From a virus: DNA of 37,665 nt. The first letter of the stretch is position 1, and each line of letters opens with the position of its first letter. This document shows, piece by piece, positions 1 through 7,003 of this stretch. The notes beneath the pieces are model-generated. The model did no database searches. It was given only the letters and a program-made list of their open reading frames with translations, and was not told the DNA's origin. The stretch lies in IMG/VR virus record IMGVR_UViG_3300046740_000639, positions 1 to 37,665 of that record; one strand, given 5' to 3'. The translations under genes were made by a program, and so were the position numbers.

Positions 1-125
1 AATGTGCAGCCAGTAAGTGTCCACGTCAGATCGTCGGGATCGTCGAACTGGTAGGCGTCGCTCCAACTGCCGTTGTTGTCGACGACCATGGGCTCATATG
101 CCGAAGTAACGCTATGCTTGTTCAT
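1..125 (-). CDS. Late structural protein, 5' end only
   Basis: Only the first 41 codons are in the window; the gene runs off the left edge. It starts MNKHSVTSAYEPMVVDNN at the ATG read from 125, just after the stop of the preceding gene at 130. The visible part is acidic and aromatic (SDAYQFDDPDDLTWTLTG). Its place downstream of the coat, adaptor and 217-aa genes in the same direction suggests a tail or head-completion protein. The family is not recognised. Confidence 0.6.
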   Translation of the reverse strand, partial: MNKHSVTSAYEPMVVDNNGSWSDAYQFDDPDDLTWTLTGCT

Positions 126-129
126 GGCG

Positions 130-783
130 CTATCTCAACGGCGTTGGTGTCGGATTGACGTTGTACGTGCTCATGCCGCGCTTCTGACCCGTCACCCGGA
201 ACTGCTGCGGATAGGCCCAGGCCTGCGAGCCAACGGTATTCGCCCGCATCATCGCCACCCGCGCCCGCGCGATCTTATCGCGGAACCTGGTCAGATGGAA
301 TTGCGCCAACGTAGGGTTGGAATAGCTCTGCCCCGGCTGCAGCATCATGTTGCCGAGAATGCCGTTGAGAATCGCCTGACCGTGCGCTGGCAGCACCCAA
401 TCCGGAATATGCGGCGGCACGCATTCCAGCGGATCGGTCACGTTCTTGACGACGATGGCCGTCATCGGCTGTGTGTTCGTATACGGATAAAGAAAATGCA
501 CCGTCCCGATCACCGGCATGACCGCAGATTGCGGTACGTTGTTCTGATCCAGTACACCGTACAGCCGCAATATCCGGCCAGTCGACGGATGCAGCGGATA
601 GTCCAGCAACTCCGGTATCACCGTTATGCCGATGTTCTCCTGCCAGCAATTCGAGTCATTGAAAAATTCATCCAGCACATCGAACAGCTGCGCCTGCATG
701 GCAGCCTGCGAAGCCCCCATCAACGCAGTGTCCGCCTGTCCGAGAATTTTAACCCAGTAGCCCGCAAGGTTGGATTTGCTCAT
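130..783 (-). CDS. Late structural protein, 217 aa
   Basis: The frame is open further upstream, but the likely start is MSKSNLAGYWVKILGQ at 783, because that ATG overlaps the stop of the adaptor gene as ATGA (780-783). The protein is rich in Q, N, P and aromatic residues and has no signal peptide or membrane segment. It follows the adaptor gene in the late operon, so a tail or head-tail connector role is likely. This is inference from position; no family was identified. Confidence 0.65.
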   Translation of the reverse strand: MSKSNLAGYWVKILGQADTALMGASQAAMQAQLFDVLDEFFNDSNCWQENIGITVIPELLDYPLHPSTGRILRLYGVLDQNNVPQSAVMPVIGTVHFLYPYTNTQPMTAIVVKNVTDPLECVPPHIPDWVLPAHGQAILNGILGNMMLQPGQSYSNPTLAQFHLTRFRDKIARARVAMMRANTVGSQAWAYPQQFRVTGQKRGMSTYNVNPTPTPLR

Positions 784-1232
784 TGTCCTTGTTGTCCTCT
801 GCCTGGCCCTGAACCACCGGCCACGCCAGGCAGCGCACGGCCGACCAGTCCGGCGCTGAACAGCGCGAAATACGAAGTCGCCCGGCTGTCCTGGACGTCC
901 TCTTGATCGCGTTCCAGCGCGTGCGCGCACAGCCCGTGCAGGATCGCCAACCGGAACTGCGGCTCCATCTCGACATAGGTGTCATCCACCTCAGTGAACG
1001 CCTGCGTCTGCCCGCGCGTCCGCATGTTAAAGATGAACAGATCAGTGCGCAGCCGCCGCGCTTCCAGCAGAGTGACATTTAGAGACGTCAGCAAGGAAGC
1101 GTCGTCATACCGATAAGGCGGAACGACATCCTGCAACAGCGTGCGCGCGTCGGCAACGTAATCAGCGACAGTGGCAAGCGTCGGCTGATCGCGGTCGCTG
1201 AAATTGCCGAAATAGGACGGAGACGTGGTCAT
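780..1232 (-). CDS. Probable head-tail adaptor protein
   Basis: 150 aa. The N-terminal half (about 22-66) reads VADYVADARTLLQD, then PYRYDDASLLTSLNVTLLEARRLRTDLF. This resembles the small helical phage adaptor proteins that bind under the portal (I think of the DUF6682 type, from memory). The C-terminus is G/Q-rich. The gene is coupled by ATGA overlaps to the GIY-YIG gene upstream and to the 217-aa gene downstream. Its ribosome site GGGAG lies in a small hairpin. Position after the coat gene supports the adaptor call; the exact family is uncertain. Confidence 0.6.
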   Translation of the reverse strand: MTTSPSYFGNFSDRDQPTLATVADYVADARTLLQDVVPPYRYDDASLLTSLNVTLLEARRLRTDLFIFNMRTRGQTQAFTEVDDTYVEMEPQFRLAILHGLCAHALERDQEDVQDSRATSYFALFSAGLVGRALPGVAGGSGPGRGQQGQ

Positions 1233-2065
1233 CGGGAGTAGCTCCCTTTAGGGCGCCCAGCCTGCTTCACAGAAGATCGTTCGAACCCACAATACCGGCA
1301 CCCTTGCCCCCGGTACATAAGCCTCTGAACAGTAGGTTTCCCAATATAATCATGCTTAGAACAATAGATGGTAACCCGACCATCAACGGCACCAGGCTTA
1401 CTTGGTGGTCCGATCTCCCTGCACTCCCAGCCTAATTCAGTTGTCTTAGCTTTAATCGCTTCCGGTGTGTTCTTACGACCGCGGCGATCCCATATTTGAT
1501 TCGTAAGTTCACTTTGTCGCTCACCAGCACCCGGTCTGCTCCAGCGAGCAATGCGAGCAGCTTCGCCGTTATCGATACCTTTCTGTTTTAGCGAAACTCC
1601 AGCTCGCTTCTCGGGCGTCCAAGCAGCTATCATGGCAGCAACACGAGCAGCCTTCTTCTCAGGGTTCGCCCAGTTCAACTCATTTTGCTCGATAAGATGC
1701 TCGCGAAAATCCGGGTTGTTCGCAATCATACGTTTTAAATGACCGGAATGGGCCGCACGCTCTGCCTCCGTCATCCTCAAGCCCCTATTGGAATCCGCCC
1801 GCAAGCGCGAATTATACCGTGGCTTCAACTTGTCGATCCAAAACTGCTCCCGTTCCTCAAGCTGCTCTGGAAGACATTCTTCAAGGAGGCCGAATTCAAA
1901 GCCTTCACCACGATATTTCACAAATGCCTTTGACAGCCGACGCGAAGGGTGCCGATTGCTACGCAAATCACTCAAATGCTGGATACAGCGCTTCTCGGCT
2001 CGTATCGAGGAACCAACATACATTTTGCCGCTCTGGCTTTTGAGGAAGTAAATTCCACACGTCAT
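1229..2065 (-). CDS. GIY-YIG homing endonuclease
   Basis: 278 aa. The N-terminal GIY-YIG nuclease domain (1-90) has GIY at 4-6, YVG at 16-18, R26, E73 in an EREQFWID motif, and N85. These line up with the catalytic Tyr, Tyr, Arg, Glu and Asn of I-TevI-like enzymes. A basic middle (about 95-200) is followed by CSKHDY and GCRYCGF (about 230-260), a possible zinc-binding DNA-recognition module. It lies between the coat gene and the adaptor rather than inside an intron, and its stop overlaps the adaptor start. Such enzymes nick or cut near their insertion site to spread their own gene. Its ribosome site is buried in a 12-bp stem. Confidence 0.93.
   Translation of the reverse strand: MTCGIYFLKSQSGKMYVGSSIRAEKRCIQHLSDLRSNRHPSRRLSKAFVKYRGEGFEFGLLEECLPEQLEEREQFWIDKLKPRYNSRLRADSNRGLRMTEAERAAHSGHLKRMIANNPDFREHLIEQNELNWANPEKKAARVAAMIAAWTPEKRAGVSLKQKGIDNGEAARIARWSRPGAGERQSELTNQIWDRRGRKNTPEAIKAKTTELGWECREIGPPSKPGAVDGRVTIYCSKHDYIGKPTVQRLMYRGQGCRYCGFERSSVKQAGRPKGSYSR
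1234..1246 (-). promoter_or_regulatory. Hairpin over the adaptor ribosome binding site
   Basis: In the minus-strand RNA the Shine-Dalgarno GGGAG pairs with CUCCC across a CUA loop, two bases before the AUG at 1232. This could hold down initiation unless ribosomes finishing the GIY-YIG frame, which ends inside the start codon, melt the stem. Confidence 0.45.
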
Positions 2066-2066
2066 A

Positions 2067-2109
2067 TTCTGGCCTCCCGTTTGTGTGCAACAGCACTGGA
2101 AGGCCAGAA
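2067..2109 (-). promoter_or_regulatory. RNA hairpin masking the GIY-YIG ribosome binding site
   Basis: In the minus-strand RNA, UUCUGGCCUUCC (2109-2098) pairs with GGGAGGCCAGAA (2078-2067): 12 base pairs including one U-G. The 3' arm contains the Shine-Dalgarno GGGAGG and ends one base before the AUG. A small inner GUGC/GCAC stem sits in the loop. This resembles the known masking of the I-TevI ribosome site in phage T4 transcripts, which restricts when the endonuclease is made. Confidence 0.7.
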
Positions 2110-2124
2110 GATGTTACCTAATGT

Positions 2125-2158
2125 TCAAGCTGTCAAGATTGCTTCGCTAACAGCTTGA
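2125..2158 (-). other. Hairpin after the coat gene
   Basis: A 9-bp perfect inverted repeat (TCAAGCTGT / ACAGCTTGA, 16-nt loop) lies between the coat stop codon at 2169 and the GIY-YIG leader. No U-run follows, so it is not a classical intrinsic terminator. It could mark or stabilise the 3' end of the coat message. Confidence 0.4.
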
Positions 2159-2168
2159 TTATACCAGA

Positions 2169-4567
2169 CTATCCGCCAGAGATGACCTGAGCTTGGCACA
2201 AGGCCGTGCCGTCGATCACTTGATAGCCGTACACCTGCACGTTGTGTTTCACAACCAGTACACCCTGATTGATCGGTCGGCTCTTTATCCGACCACCTGC
2301 AACTTTCGCTGCAGACCAGACTATATCTTCCTGCTTGCACAGGCTCCGCGCTCGTGGGCCTTTCATCCGGTCTGGATTACTCGACCTAGTCGTTGGACCT
2401 TCTCCCTGTTCCCAGGGAGCTTGGCTGCTGATTGCCCAATCCGAAGTGTTTTCAAACCGTCGCATCTACCGTTACCAGTTATGCTGTGGTCACTTCGGCT
2501 CTCAGGGGTTCCCAGACAAATTCACGGAGTTTAACGAGAGCTAATTTTAACCCTCTGAGGATCTGGCCGAAGGTCAGCTCACTCCTCAACGTTTCCAATT
2601 TTGAAATCTGGCTTGCGAACGTAATCCCGTGCGCATGCCCAGCGAAGATCGGAAACTCGCCCGCTGCGAAGTTGGTTGAATCGCTCGTGTTGGTCGGCAG
2701 CAGGTTCGAGATATACAACGTGAATCGATCAATCATTCCGAGCCGGCCATTGCGCAGCATGGAGACCGGATCGCCCGACAGATAGGCCTGGCGCAGTTCC
2801 GACTGCTTGATCTGCCGCCCGGCCCACGCCGGCATCACCACCCAGCGGCCAATCTCCGGGATGTTCTGCTCGTCGAGGCACTCCCCCATGCGCAGAAGCA
2901 GATCGATCAGATTGGATTGACCGGCCGTCGCACCCTGCCCAACCACCGTGATCGGCGTGCCCTTGATCCCGAGGTTGAGATTGGCGTACTTCCCGGCCGT
3001 CGCGCCGCGGTTGGTCGCCGCGCATTGCCCGACGATGCCGTCGAGCACTTCCGTGTCGACCGCGATTTTGAGCTGCTGAGCTGCCCAACGAACGTTTACG
3101 CGTTCGTTCCGACTATCGCTTCAACCACTGGAGCTATTATCTGCTTACGCCTGTATCCGCGCGTAGGCCGCTTGAGCCTATGATAGCGCTCAAGCTGCCA
3201 GCAATTCTTGCATAAGCCTTTAGCGTAAGGCTTACCGCCGCACTGACAGAGAACGCCTTCCGCGTGCCTATAGCGAGATTGCGGATCAGGCACGTCGCGC
3301 ACCAACACAAGTTCAGCAGACACATCCACAGTAGCCGCTAGGTCATTTAGTCTGTGCGGGTGGGTCTTCATGGCCTTGAGCGTATCCTCGATCACCTCGC
3401 CATCGCGAAAATGTCCCATCTTCGCACAGCCAAGAATGAAGTACGCTTGTTCCCGTTTAACAGTCAGATGCTTCGCGATCGGATCAAAGAACTTGCGAAC
3501 CATTGCTGCGTCCGCTCGAAGTTCCCATCGCCAGCAATTACCTGTCGCACCTCGCTGTCGAATGGCTCCGCCAAATGCCTTTTGCACCAGGACGAGCCCA
3601 TCCTTTTCTAAACCATCGGAATCAATCGATAACTTGACGGTTGCTGTCCCACCATGCCGATTTGCATGAGCATAAACACAACCATCAGCATCGAAATATC
3701 CCGCCAGCCAGTTGCGAGACGGATAAACAGGAATGCTGTCCGTTCCAACCCGTTCGGTGAACCCAAGTTCACGCAGGATACGATTGGCACGAACACGCTT
3801 GGCCACAAGATACGGCTTCAGCCGGCACAGCAGATCAACCGCTTTCTGTCCGGTAAACCGCAAGCGAGAACCATGCGTAATGGTCCCGCGACGGCGCCCG
3901 GAACGGTTGTCCCGTGTTCCACCTGAAAACCGCTGAGTAAGGAGATCGATGACTCCGCTATTGGATTCCTTCTGATGGAAACCGAGTTCAAGCCGTTTTA
4001 CAGGAACTGGGTTAGTGGTCAGCCCAACGAAGAGCGAACCATCTCCATCAAGAAAACCAGCAGCGTATTTGTCACTCAGGATCAACTTACTATCCCTTCC
4101 CTCTGGTTGCCTTTTACAAGGTTCCCAGTTTTTTAGACCTAGTTTACCGACGACACAACGTCTTTATCGTCGCTCCATATAGACAGGACATTCAGATCGC
4201 TCTGCACCTCCATCACGTCGTCGAGGATCAGAGAGAAGTAAAAGCCGTTGCCGATGTAGAGTTCGACTGAGCCTCCAGTTGGTCGATCAAGACCGAGCAA
4301 ACCGTCGGCCTGATACTTGCGGATCGTGATCGTAGGCTTTGTGCGAATCTTGACCCTGTCGCCTTGGTTGGCGATTTCGCCTTCGTAGTCTGTGTTTGAT
4401 ATGGCCGACAAAACGGTCGACGCATAAAATTTCTCAACGAGTTTAGCACTCCAGATCTCGGGAATAAATCCGGTCGATTGGAGTAGGTTTCCGGTAGACC
4501 CTACGGGGGTCAGGGGCGGGACTGAGCCTGACGTTGCGCCAGGAAAACCCGCACTCGGGATAGGCAT
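2169..4567 (-). CDS. Major capsid (coat) protein, split by two group I introns
   Basis: Three exons on the minus strand: 4567-4166, 3084-2550 and 2239-2169. Joined, they give 335 aa in one frame. Exon 1 ends at IWSDD, exon 2 begins AAQQLKIAVDTEVLDG, and exon 2 joins exon 3 as RGLQVYGYQVIDG, restoring an uninterrupted coat-like sequence. Unspliced, exon 1 reads into stop codons after DVVSSVN. The start MPIPSAGF at 4567 has a GGAG site. The gene follows the scaffold-like gene, the usual head order. An HK97-type fold is inferred from the family, not seen. Splice sites were placed by P1 pairing, frame and a terminal intron G. Confidence 0.88.
2240..2549 (-). ncRNA. Group I intron without an ORF (coat intron 2)
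   Basis: 310 nt. The conserved core strings are present in RNA order. A Q-like GGCAATCAGCAGCC is at 2436-2423. An R-like string at 2399-2381 contains CAACGACTAG. An S-like AAGATATAGTCTGG is at 2329-2316. R and S can form P7 (GACUA with UAGUC). P1 is exon GAGGGU paired with the internal guide GCUCUC, with the obligatory U-G at the splice site. The last intron base is G at 2240. No protein is needed from within; any maturation or mobility would depend on neighbours. Confidence 0.9.
3085..4165 (-). ncRNA. Group I intron carrying a LAGLIDADG gene (coat intron 1)
   Basis: 1081 nt. P1 is a perfect 7-bp pairing of exon CGACGAU (4172-4166) with guide GUCGUCG (4154-4148), ending in the expected U-G pair. 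An S-like AAGCGATAGTC lies at 3121-3111. An 8-bp hairpin AACGAACG/CGTTCGTT lies just before the terminal G at 3085, in the P9 position. The endonuclease frame fills most of the intron, so part of the catalytic core must overlap coding sequence. A possible R-like CACAGACTAAATG is near 3350, but I could not fix P3, P4 and P6 by eye, so the subgroup is open. Confidence 0.85.
3096..4085 (-). CDS. LAGLIDADG homing endonuclease (intron-encoded)
   Basis: 329 aa with two LAGLIDADG-type helices: YAAGFLDGDGSLFVG at about residues 8-22 and WLAGYFDADGCVYAH at about 125-139. The acidic residue ending each motif is the metal-binding catalytic one, so this should act as a single-chain, two-repeat enzyme that cuts an intron-less coat allele. 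The C-terminal 45 residues have CQCGGKPYAKGLCKNC, a likely zinc knuckle. The frame stops 11 nt before the 3' splice site, so this tail overlaps ribozyme sequence. A maturase role is possible for the family but cannot be judged here. Confidence 0.93.
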   Translation of the reverse strand: MILSDKYAAGFLDGDGSLFVGLTTNPVPVKRLELGFHQKESNSGVIDLLTQRFSGGTRDNRSGRRRGTITHGSRLRFTGQKAVDLLCRLKPYLVAKRVRANRILRELGFTERVGTDSIPVYPSRNWLAGYFDADGCVYAHANRHGGTATVKLSIDSDGLEKDGLVLVQKAFGGAIRQRGATGNCWRWELRADAAMVRKFFDPIAKHLTVKREQAYFILGCAKMGHFRDGEVIEDTLKAMKTHPHRLNDLAATVDVSAELVLVRDVPDPQSRYRHAEGVLCQCGGKPYAKGLCKNCWQLERYHRLKRPTRGYRRKQIIAPVVEAIVGTNA

Positions 4568-4570
4568 GAG

Positions 4571-4596
4571 GGTAGCTCCATCGCTTGGGAGCTACC
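4571..4596 (-). promoter_or_regulatory. Hairpin in the coat gene leader covering its ribosome site
   Basis: A perfect 9-bp stem, GGUAGCUCC / GGAGCUACC with an 8-nt loop, ends three bases before the coat AUG. The Shine-Dalgarno GGAG is in the 3' arm. It may time coat synthesis or protect the 5' end of the message. The string GGAGCTAC is shared with the adaptor leader at 1239-1246. Confidence 0.55.
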
Positions 4597-4626
4597 GGTC
4601 CTTATAGGATACGGGCGGCCCCCGGT

Positions 4627-5730
4627 TTATCGGTAGCGCCCCTCGCGCTGGGCTGCGAACATATCGGCCTCCAGCCGAGCCCACTCGGCTTCGCGACCGA
4701 CATACGCACCTTTACGGTGCTGTTCGTACAGCTGCTTGACTTGGGCGCGTGTGTAGATGGGTTTGTCGGGCGGCACCGAGGCATCGCCTCCGGTTGCCGG
4801 CCTGGCCCTGCCAGGGGCTGCCAGGGAGCCTAGATCGACGGCCGGGGTTCGAGGAGGCGGGGCCTGCTGAACGGCGGGCGAAGGCTCGATGTGACCCGTG
4901 GCTTGCTCTTCCTGTAGAAAACCTCTGAAGAACGAGATGACTCTAGGGGCGTCGGCCGCTGAAATCGCTTCGTTCAACAATTGCTGTCTAACACGGCCCG
5001 AAAGCATGTCAAGCGAGAGCAGCCACCTGTGCCAGCGGGGATCGCGGTCGACGTCGCGGAAGTTCGGCACCGCGAGCTCGAGGCGCTGGTCCAGGTTCCG
5101 CCGCGCCTCGATCGCGAGGCGCCGCTGCATCTCGGCGTTCTGCTGCTTGATCTCCTGCAGCTCGGGGCTTAGCGCCTGCGCGGCGGCGCGCTGGGTGAAG
5201 TTGATCAGGTCGCTGCCGTAGTTCTGGACGTCCTGCTCCGTCACGTAAGCCGGTGGCGGCGGCAGCGAAGACGGTGCGGTGCGCCCATTGTGATAAACCG
5301 TCTGCTGGGTCTGTAACAGTTCGTTACCGAGCTGGGTCATCTGCTCCTGCATCTCGGCGAGCGTCTTCTGCGACGCGTCATAGCGCCCCTTCATCGCCAG
5401 ATAGCGATGCTCCCAATTGTCCGGCTTGGGCTCGGAGGTAGGAGCGGATTCCGCGGGCGCCGGCTCGGCCGGTGGGGTGGCGTGGTCGGGGGGAGCCGAC
5501 GCCTGCGAAGCCGGAGCTTCCGGGGGGGCCGAGGGTTGCTCTGGCTTAGGCCCGCTTGCGGGCGGCTTCGGGACTACGTCCCCGCTCTCCTGTTGAGCCG
5601 AAGCAAGCTGGCCTTTCTTATTGTAAAGCGCATCGACCGCCGCGGCACGCTTTTTCACGGCGTCGGGGATCGAGTTCGGGTCGATCGGCAGCTTTGCCAT
5701 CGGCTTTTCGTCGACGGTCACGTCAGCCAT
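4627..5730 (-). CDS. Scaffold-like head assembly protein
   Basis: 367 aa. It has a short N-terminal head, a long P/A/E-rich low-complexity segment (about 45-105), a heptad-rich coiled coil starting WEHRYLAMKGRYDAS (about 105-200), an R/E-rich helical part, and a basic C-terminus. This build and the position directly upstream of the coat gene fit a scaffolding protein that guides procapsid assembly and then leaves. The start has AGGAG upstream and overlaps the previous gene by 8 nt. No motif proves the call. Confidence 0.7.
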   Translation of the reverse strand: MADVTVDEKPMAKLPIDPNSIPDAVKKRAAAVDALYNKKGQLASAQQESGDVVPKPPASGPKPEQPSAPPEAPASQASAPPDHATPPAEPAPAESAPTSEPKPDNWEHRYLAMKGRYDASQKTLAEMQEQMTQLGNELLQTQQTVYHNGRTAPSSLPPPPAYVTEQDVQNYGSDLINFTQRAAAQALSPELQEIKQQNAEMQRRLAIEARRNLDQRLELAVPNFRDVDRDPRWHRWLLSLDMLSGRVRQQLLNEAISAADAPRVISFFRGFLQEEQATGHIEPSPAVQQAPPPRTPAVDLGSLAAPGRARPATGGDASVPPDKPIYTRAQVKQLYEQHRKGAYVGREAEWARLEADMFAAQREGRYR

Positions 5731-5938
5731 GTTTTATCTCCTCTAGAATGCGCAGCAACTTCTTGCATTGCTGGGCGTGGCCCTGCATGACCGGCAGATC
5801 GCCAGTTGCTTGCACCATCAGGTCGGTGGTTTGGGCCGAATAATTGGCAAAAGCAGCGACAAATTTCTCGTACTGCTGCGGCGCCGCGTTCCGCAGGAAC
5901 CGGGTCGCTTCAGTAATTTCCTTGGTCGATGCGCTCAT
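5723..5938 (-). CDS. Small phage protein, 71 aa
   Basis: MSASTKEITEATRFLRNA starts at 5938 and overlaps the scaffold start by 8 nt. The protein is predicted helical and has no membrane segment. It sits between a P/G-rich small protein and the scaffold in a tightly packed head cluster. The function is unknown; a small head assembly or completion factor is a guess from position. Confidence 0.6.
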   Translation of the reverse strand: MSASTKEITEATRFLRNAAPQQYEKFVAAFANYSAQTTDLMVQATGDLPVMQGHAQQCKKLLRILEEIKHG

Positions 5939-6225
5939 TGCCCACTAGTGTCGTCCGGAAGCGGTGGCCCGGCTCCTGGCCCCATGGCGGCGGGCGGGCT
6001 CGAGCCCAGCGGCGGCCCGCCCATCGGCGGGGCCGGCATCTGCGACTGATCGGCGGTCGGCTGCGGCTGGGCTGGATACTGGTTTTGCATCTGCGCCAGC
6101 GGGTCGCCGCCCGTCAGCGAGCTGCGGCCACCGGAAGGAATGCGTTGCTGGACCGAGCCTTTGCCGACGTGCTTGACCACGCGGCCGTGCTTCGAAAGGG
6201 GAGTCAAATGCTTTTTAAAGACCAT
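5935..6225 (-). CDS. Small basic/proline-rich head-region protein, 96 aa
   Basis: The frame is open to 6312, but MVFKKHLTPLSKHGRVVKH at 6225 is the likely start, because GGAGG lies at a good distance. The basic N-terminus is followed by a Q/P/G/M-rich disordered C-terminus ending PPLPDDTSGQ. Its stop overlaps the next start as ATGA. It belongs to a run of four small translationally coupled genes. The function is unknown. Confidence 0.65.
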   Translation of the reverse strand: MVFKKHLTPLSKHGRVVKHVGKGSVQQRIPSGGRSSLTGGDPLAQMQNQYPAQPQPTADQSQMPAPPMGGPPLGSSPPAAMGPGAGPPLPDDTSGQ

Positions 6226-6427
6226 ATTTCGGGCCTCCGTAGCCGATGCCGGCGCCCTGGACGCCGAAGTTAGGCGCTCCCGACAGCGGCGTTGAGCCCT
6301 TGCCGTAATCACGGGTGGAGATGGGCTTGAGCCGCGGCGGTGCCGTCACGGCTTTGGCAGGGTCGACCGGCTTGGGCGCCTTCGGCATCGGCACCTTGGG
6401 CATCCGCGGTCCAATTCCTCGTGCCAT
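6215..6427 (-). CDS. Small proline-rich protein, 70 aa
   Basis: MARGIGPRMPKVPMPKAPKP starts at 6427, where the upstream stop and this ATG overlap as TGATG. It is rich in P, K and G, probably disordered, and ends GIGYGGPKYGL. It overlaps the next gene by 11 nt, with that gene's GGAGG site inside its last codons. The function is unknown. Confidence 0.6.
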   Translation of the reverse strand: MARGIGPRMPKVPMPKAPKPVDPAKAVTAPPRLKPISTRDYGKGSTPLSGAPNFGVQGAGIGYGGPKYGL

Positions 6428-6651
6428 CAGCGGGCACCTGTTTGCCCAGCTGTCGCCGGCACGCTCGGATTAAATCCGAACATCTTGCCTGATCCGCCGG
6501 AGGCGAATTTCGCGCCTGGAGCGCTGCTCTGATCCTTGCCGGTGTTGCCGGGCTTGTCCGGAGTGGCGGCCTGCTCACCGAACATGTGCGTATCTCCACC
6601 TTTGGCGAATTCGACATTCTTTTCGGATTCCACTTTCGACTTCTCGGCCAT
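6427..6651 (-). CDS. Small glycine-rich protein, 74 aa
   Basis: The start MAEKSKVESEKNVEFAKGG at 6651 is chosen for the AGGAGG site upstream; an open extension to 6816 has no such support. It contains two short G-rich repeats, FAKGGDTHMFGEQA and FASGGSGKMFGFN, spaced about 30 residues apart, which suggests an internal duplication. It is likely a small virion or assembly protein; function is not established. Confidence 0.65.
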   Translation of the reverse strand: MAEKSKVESEKNVEFAKGGDTHMFGEQAATPDKPGNTGKDQSSAPGAKFASGGSGKMFGFNPSVPATAGQTGAR

Positions 6652-6694
6652 GATCTGCCTCCTGCTGGTTTCCACGCATTCTACCGTAACCCCA

Positions 6695-7003
6695 TCAATC
6701 GAACAACAGATCGAGAATGACCTCGTGTCTCGATCCGGCCGGCTGTACCGGCACGTTGATCGTGACAACCGGACTGACGAGGGACGCCGAATCGGCTCCA
6801 GCGATCGCCACGACACCTGTCGGAGGCGGAATCTTGCTGCCAGGAGACGCCCCGCCGAACCAATTGACGATAGCGCCTCCCTGACCCGCAGGACTGTTGG
6901 TCCCGACCCAGTACGGGCTGATGTTCAAATCGAAAGTAAACGACGTCGACACCCCATCAGCTATGGCCCACACCATGACCCGGACAACTTTTTGAATCGC
7001 CAT
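6695..7003 (-). CDS. Small beta-rich structural protein, 102 aa
   Basis: MAIQKVVRVMVWAIADGVSTSFTFDLN is followed by alternating hydrophobic strands and ends EVILDLLFD. Its start overlaps the stop of the collagen-like gene by one base at 7003. The pairing with that gene suggests a virion decoration or fibre accessory protein. The family is not recognised. Confidence 0.6.
   Translation of the reverse strand: MAIQKVVRVMVWAIADGVSTSFTFDLNISPYWVGTNSPAGQGGAIVNWFGGASPGSKIPPPTGVVAIAGADSASLVSPVVTINVPVQPAGSRHEVILDLLFD

Noticed and set aside
73-906. 277-codon plus-strand frame at the left edge
   Set aside because: It lies opposite three coupled minus-strand genes and has an arginine/histidine-rich shadow composition.
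6771-6790. CTGACGA on the plus strand resembling a hammerhead core
   Set aside because: It is followed by GAAT rather than GAAA, no stems I or III can be formed around it, and it lies in coding sequence of the 102-aa structural gene.
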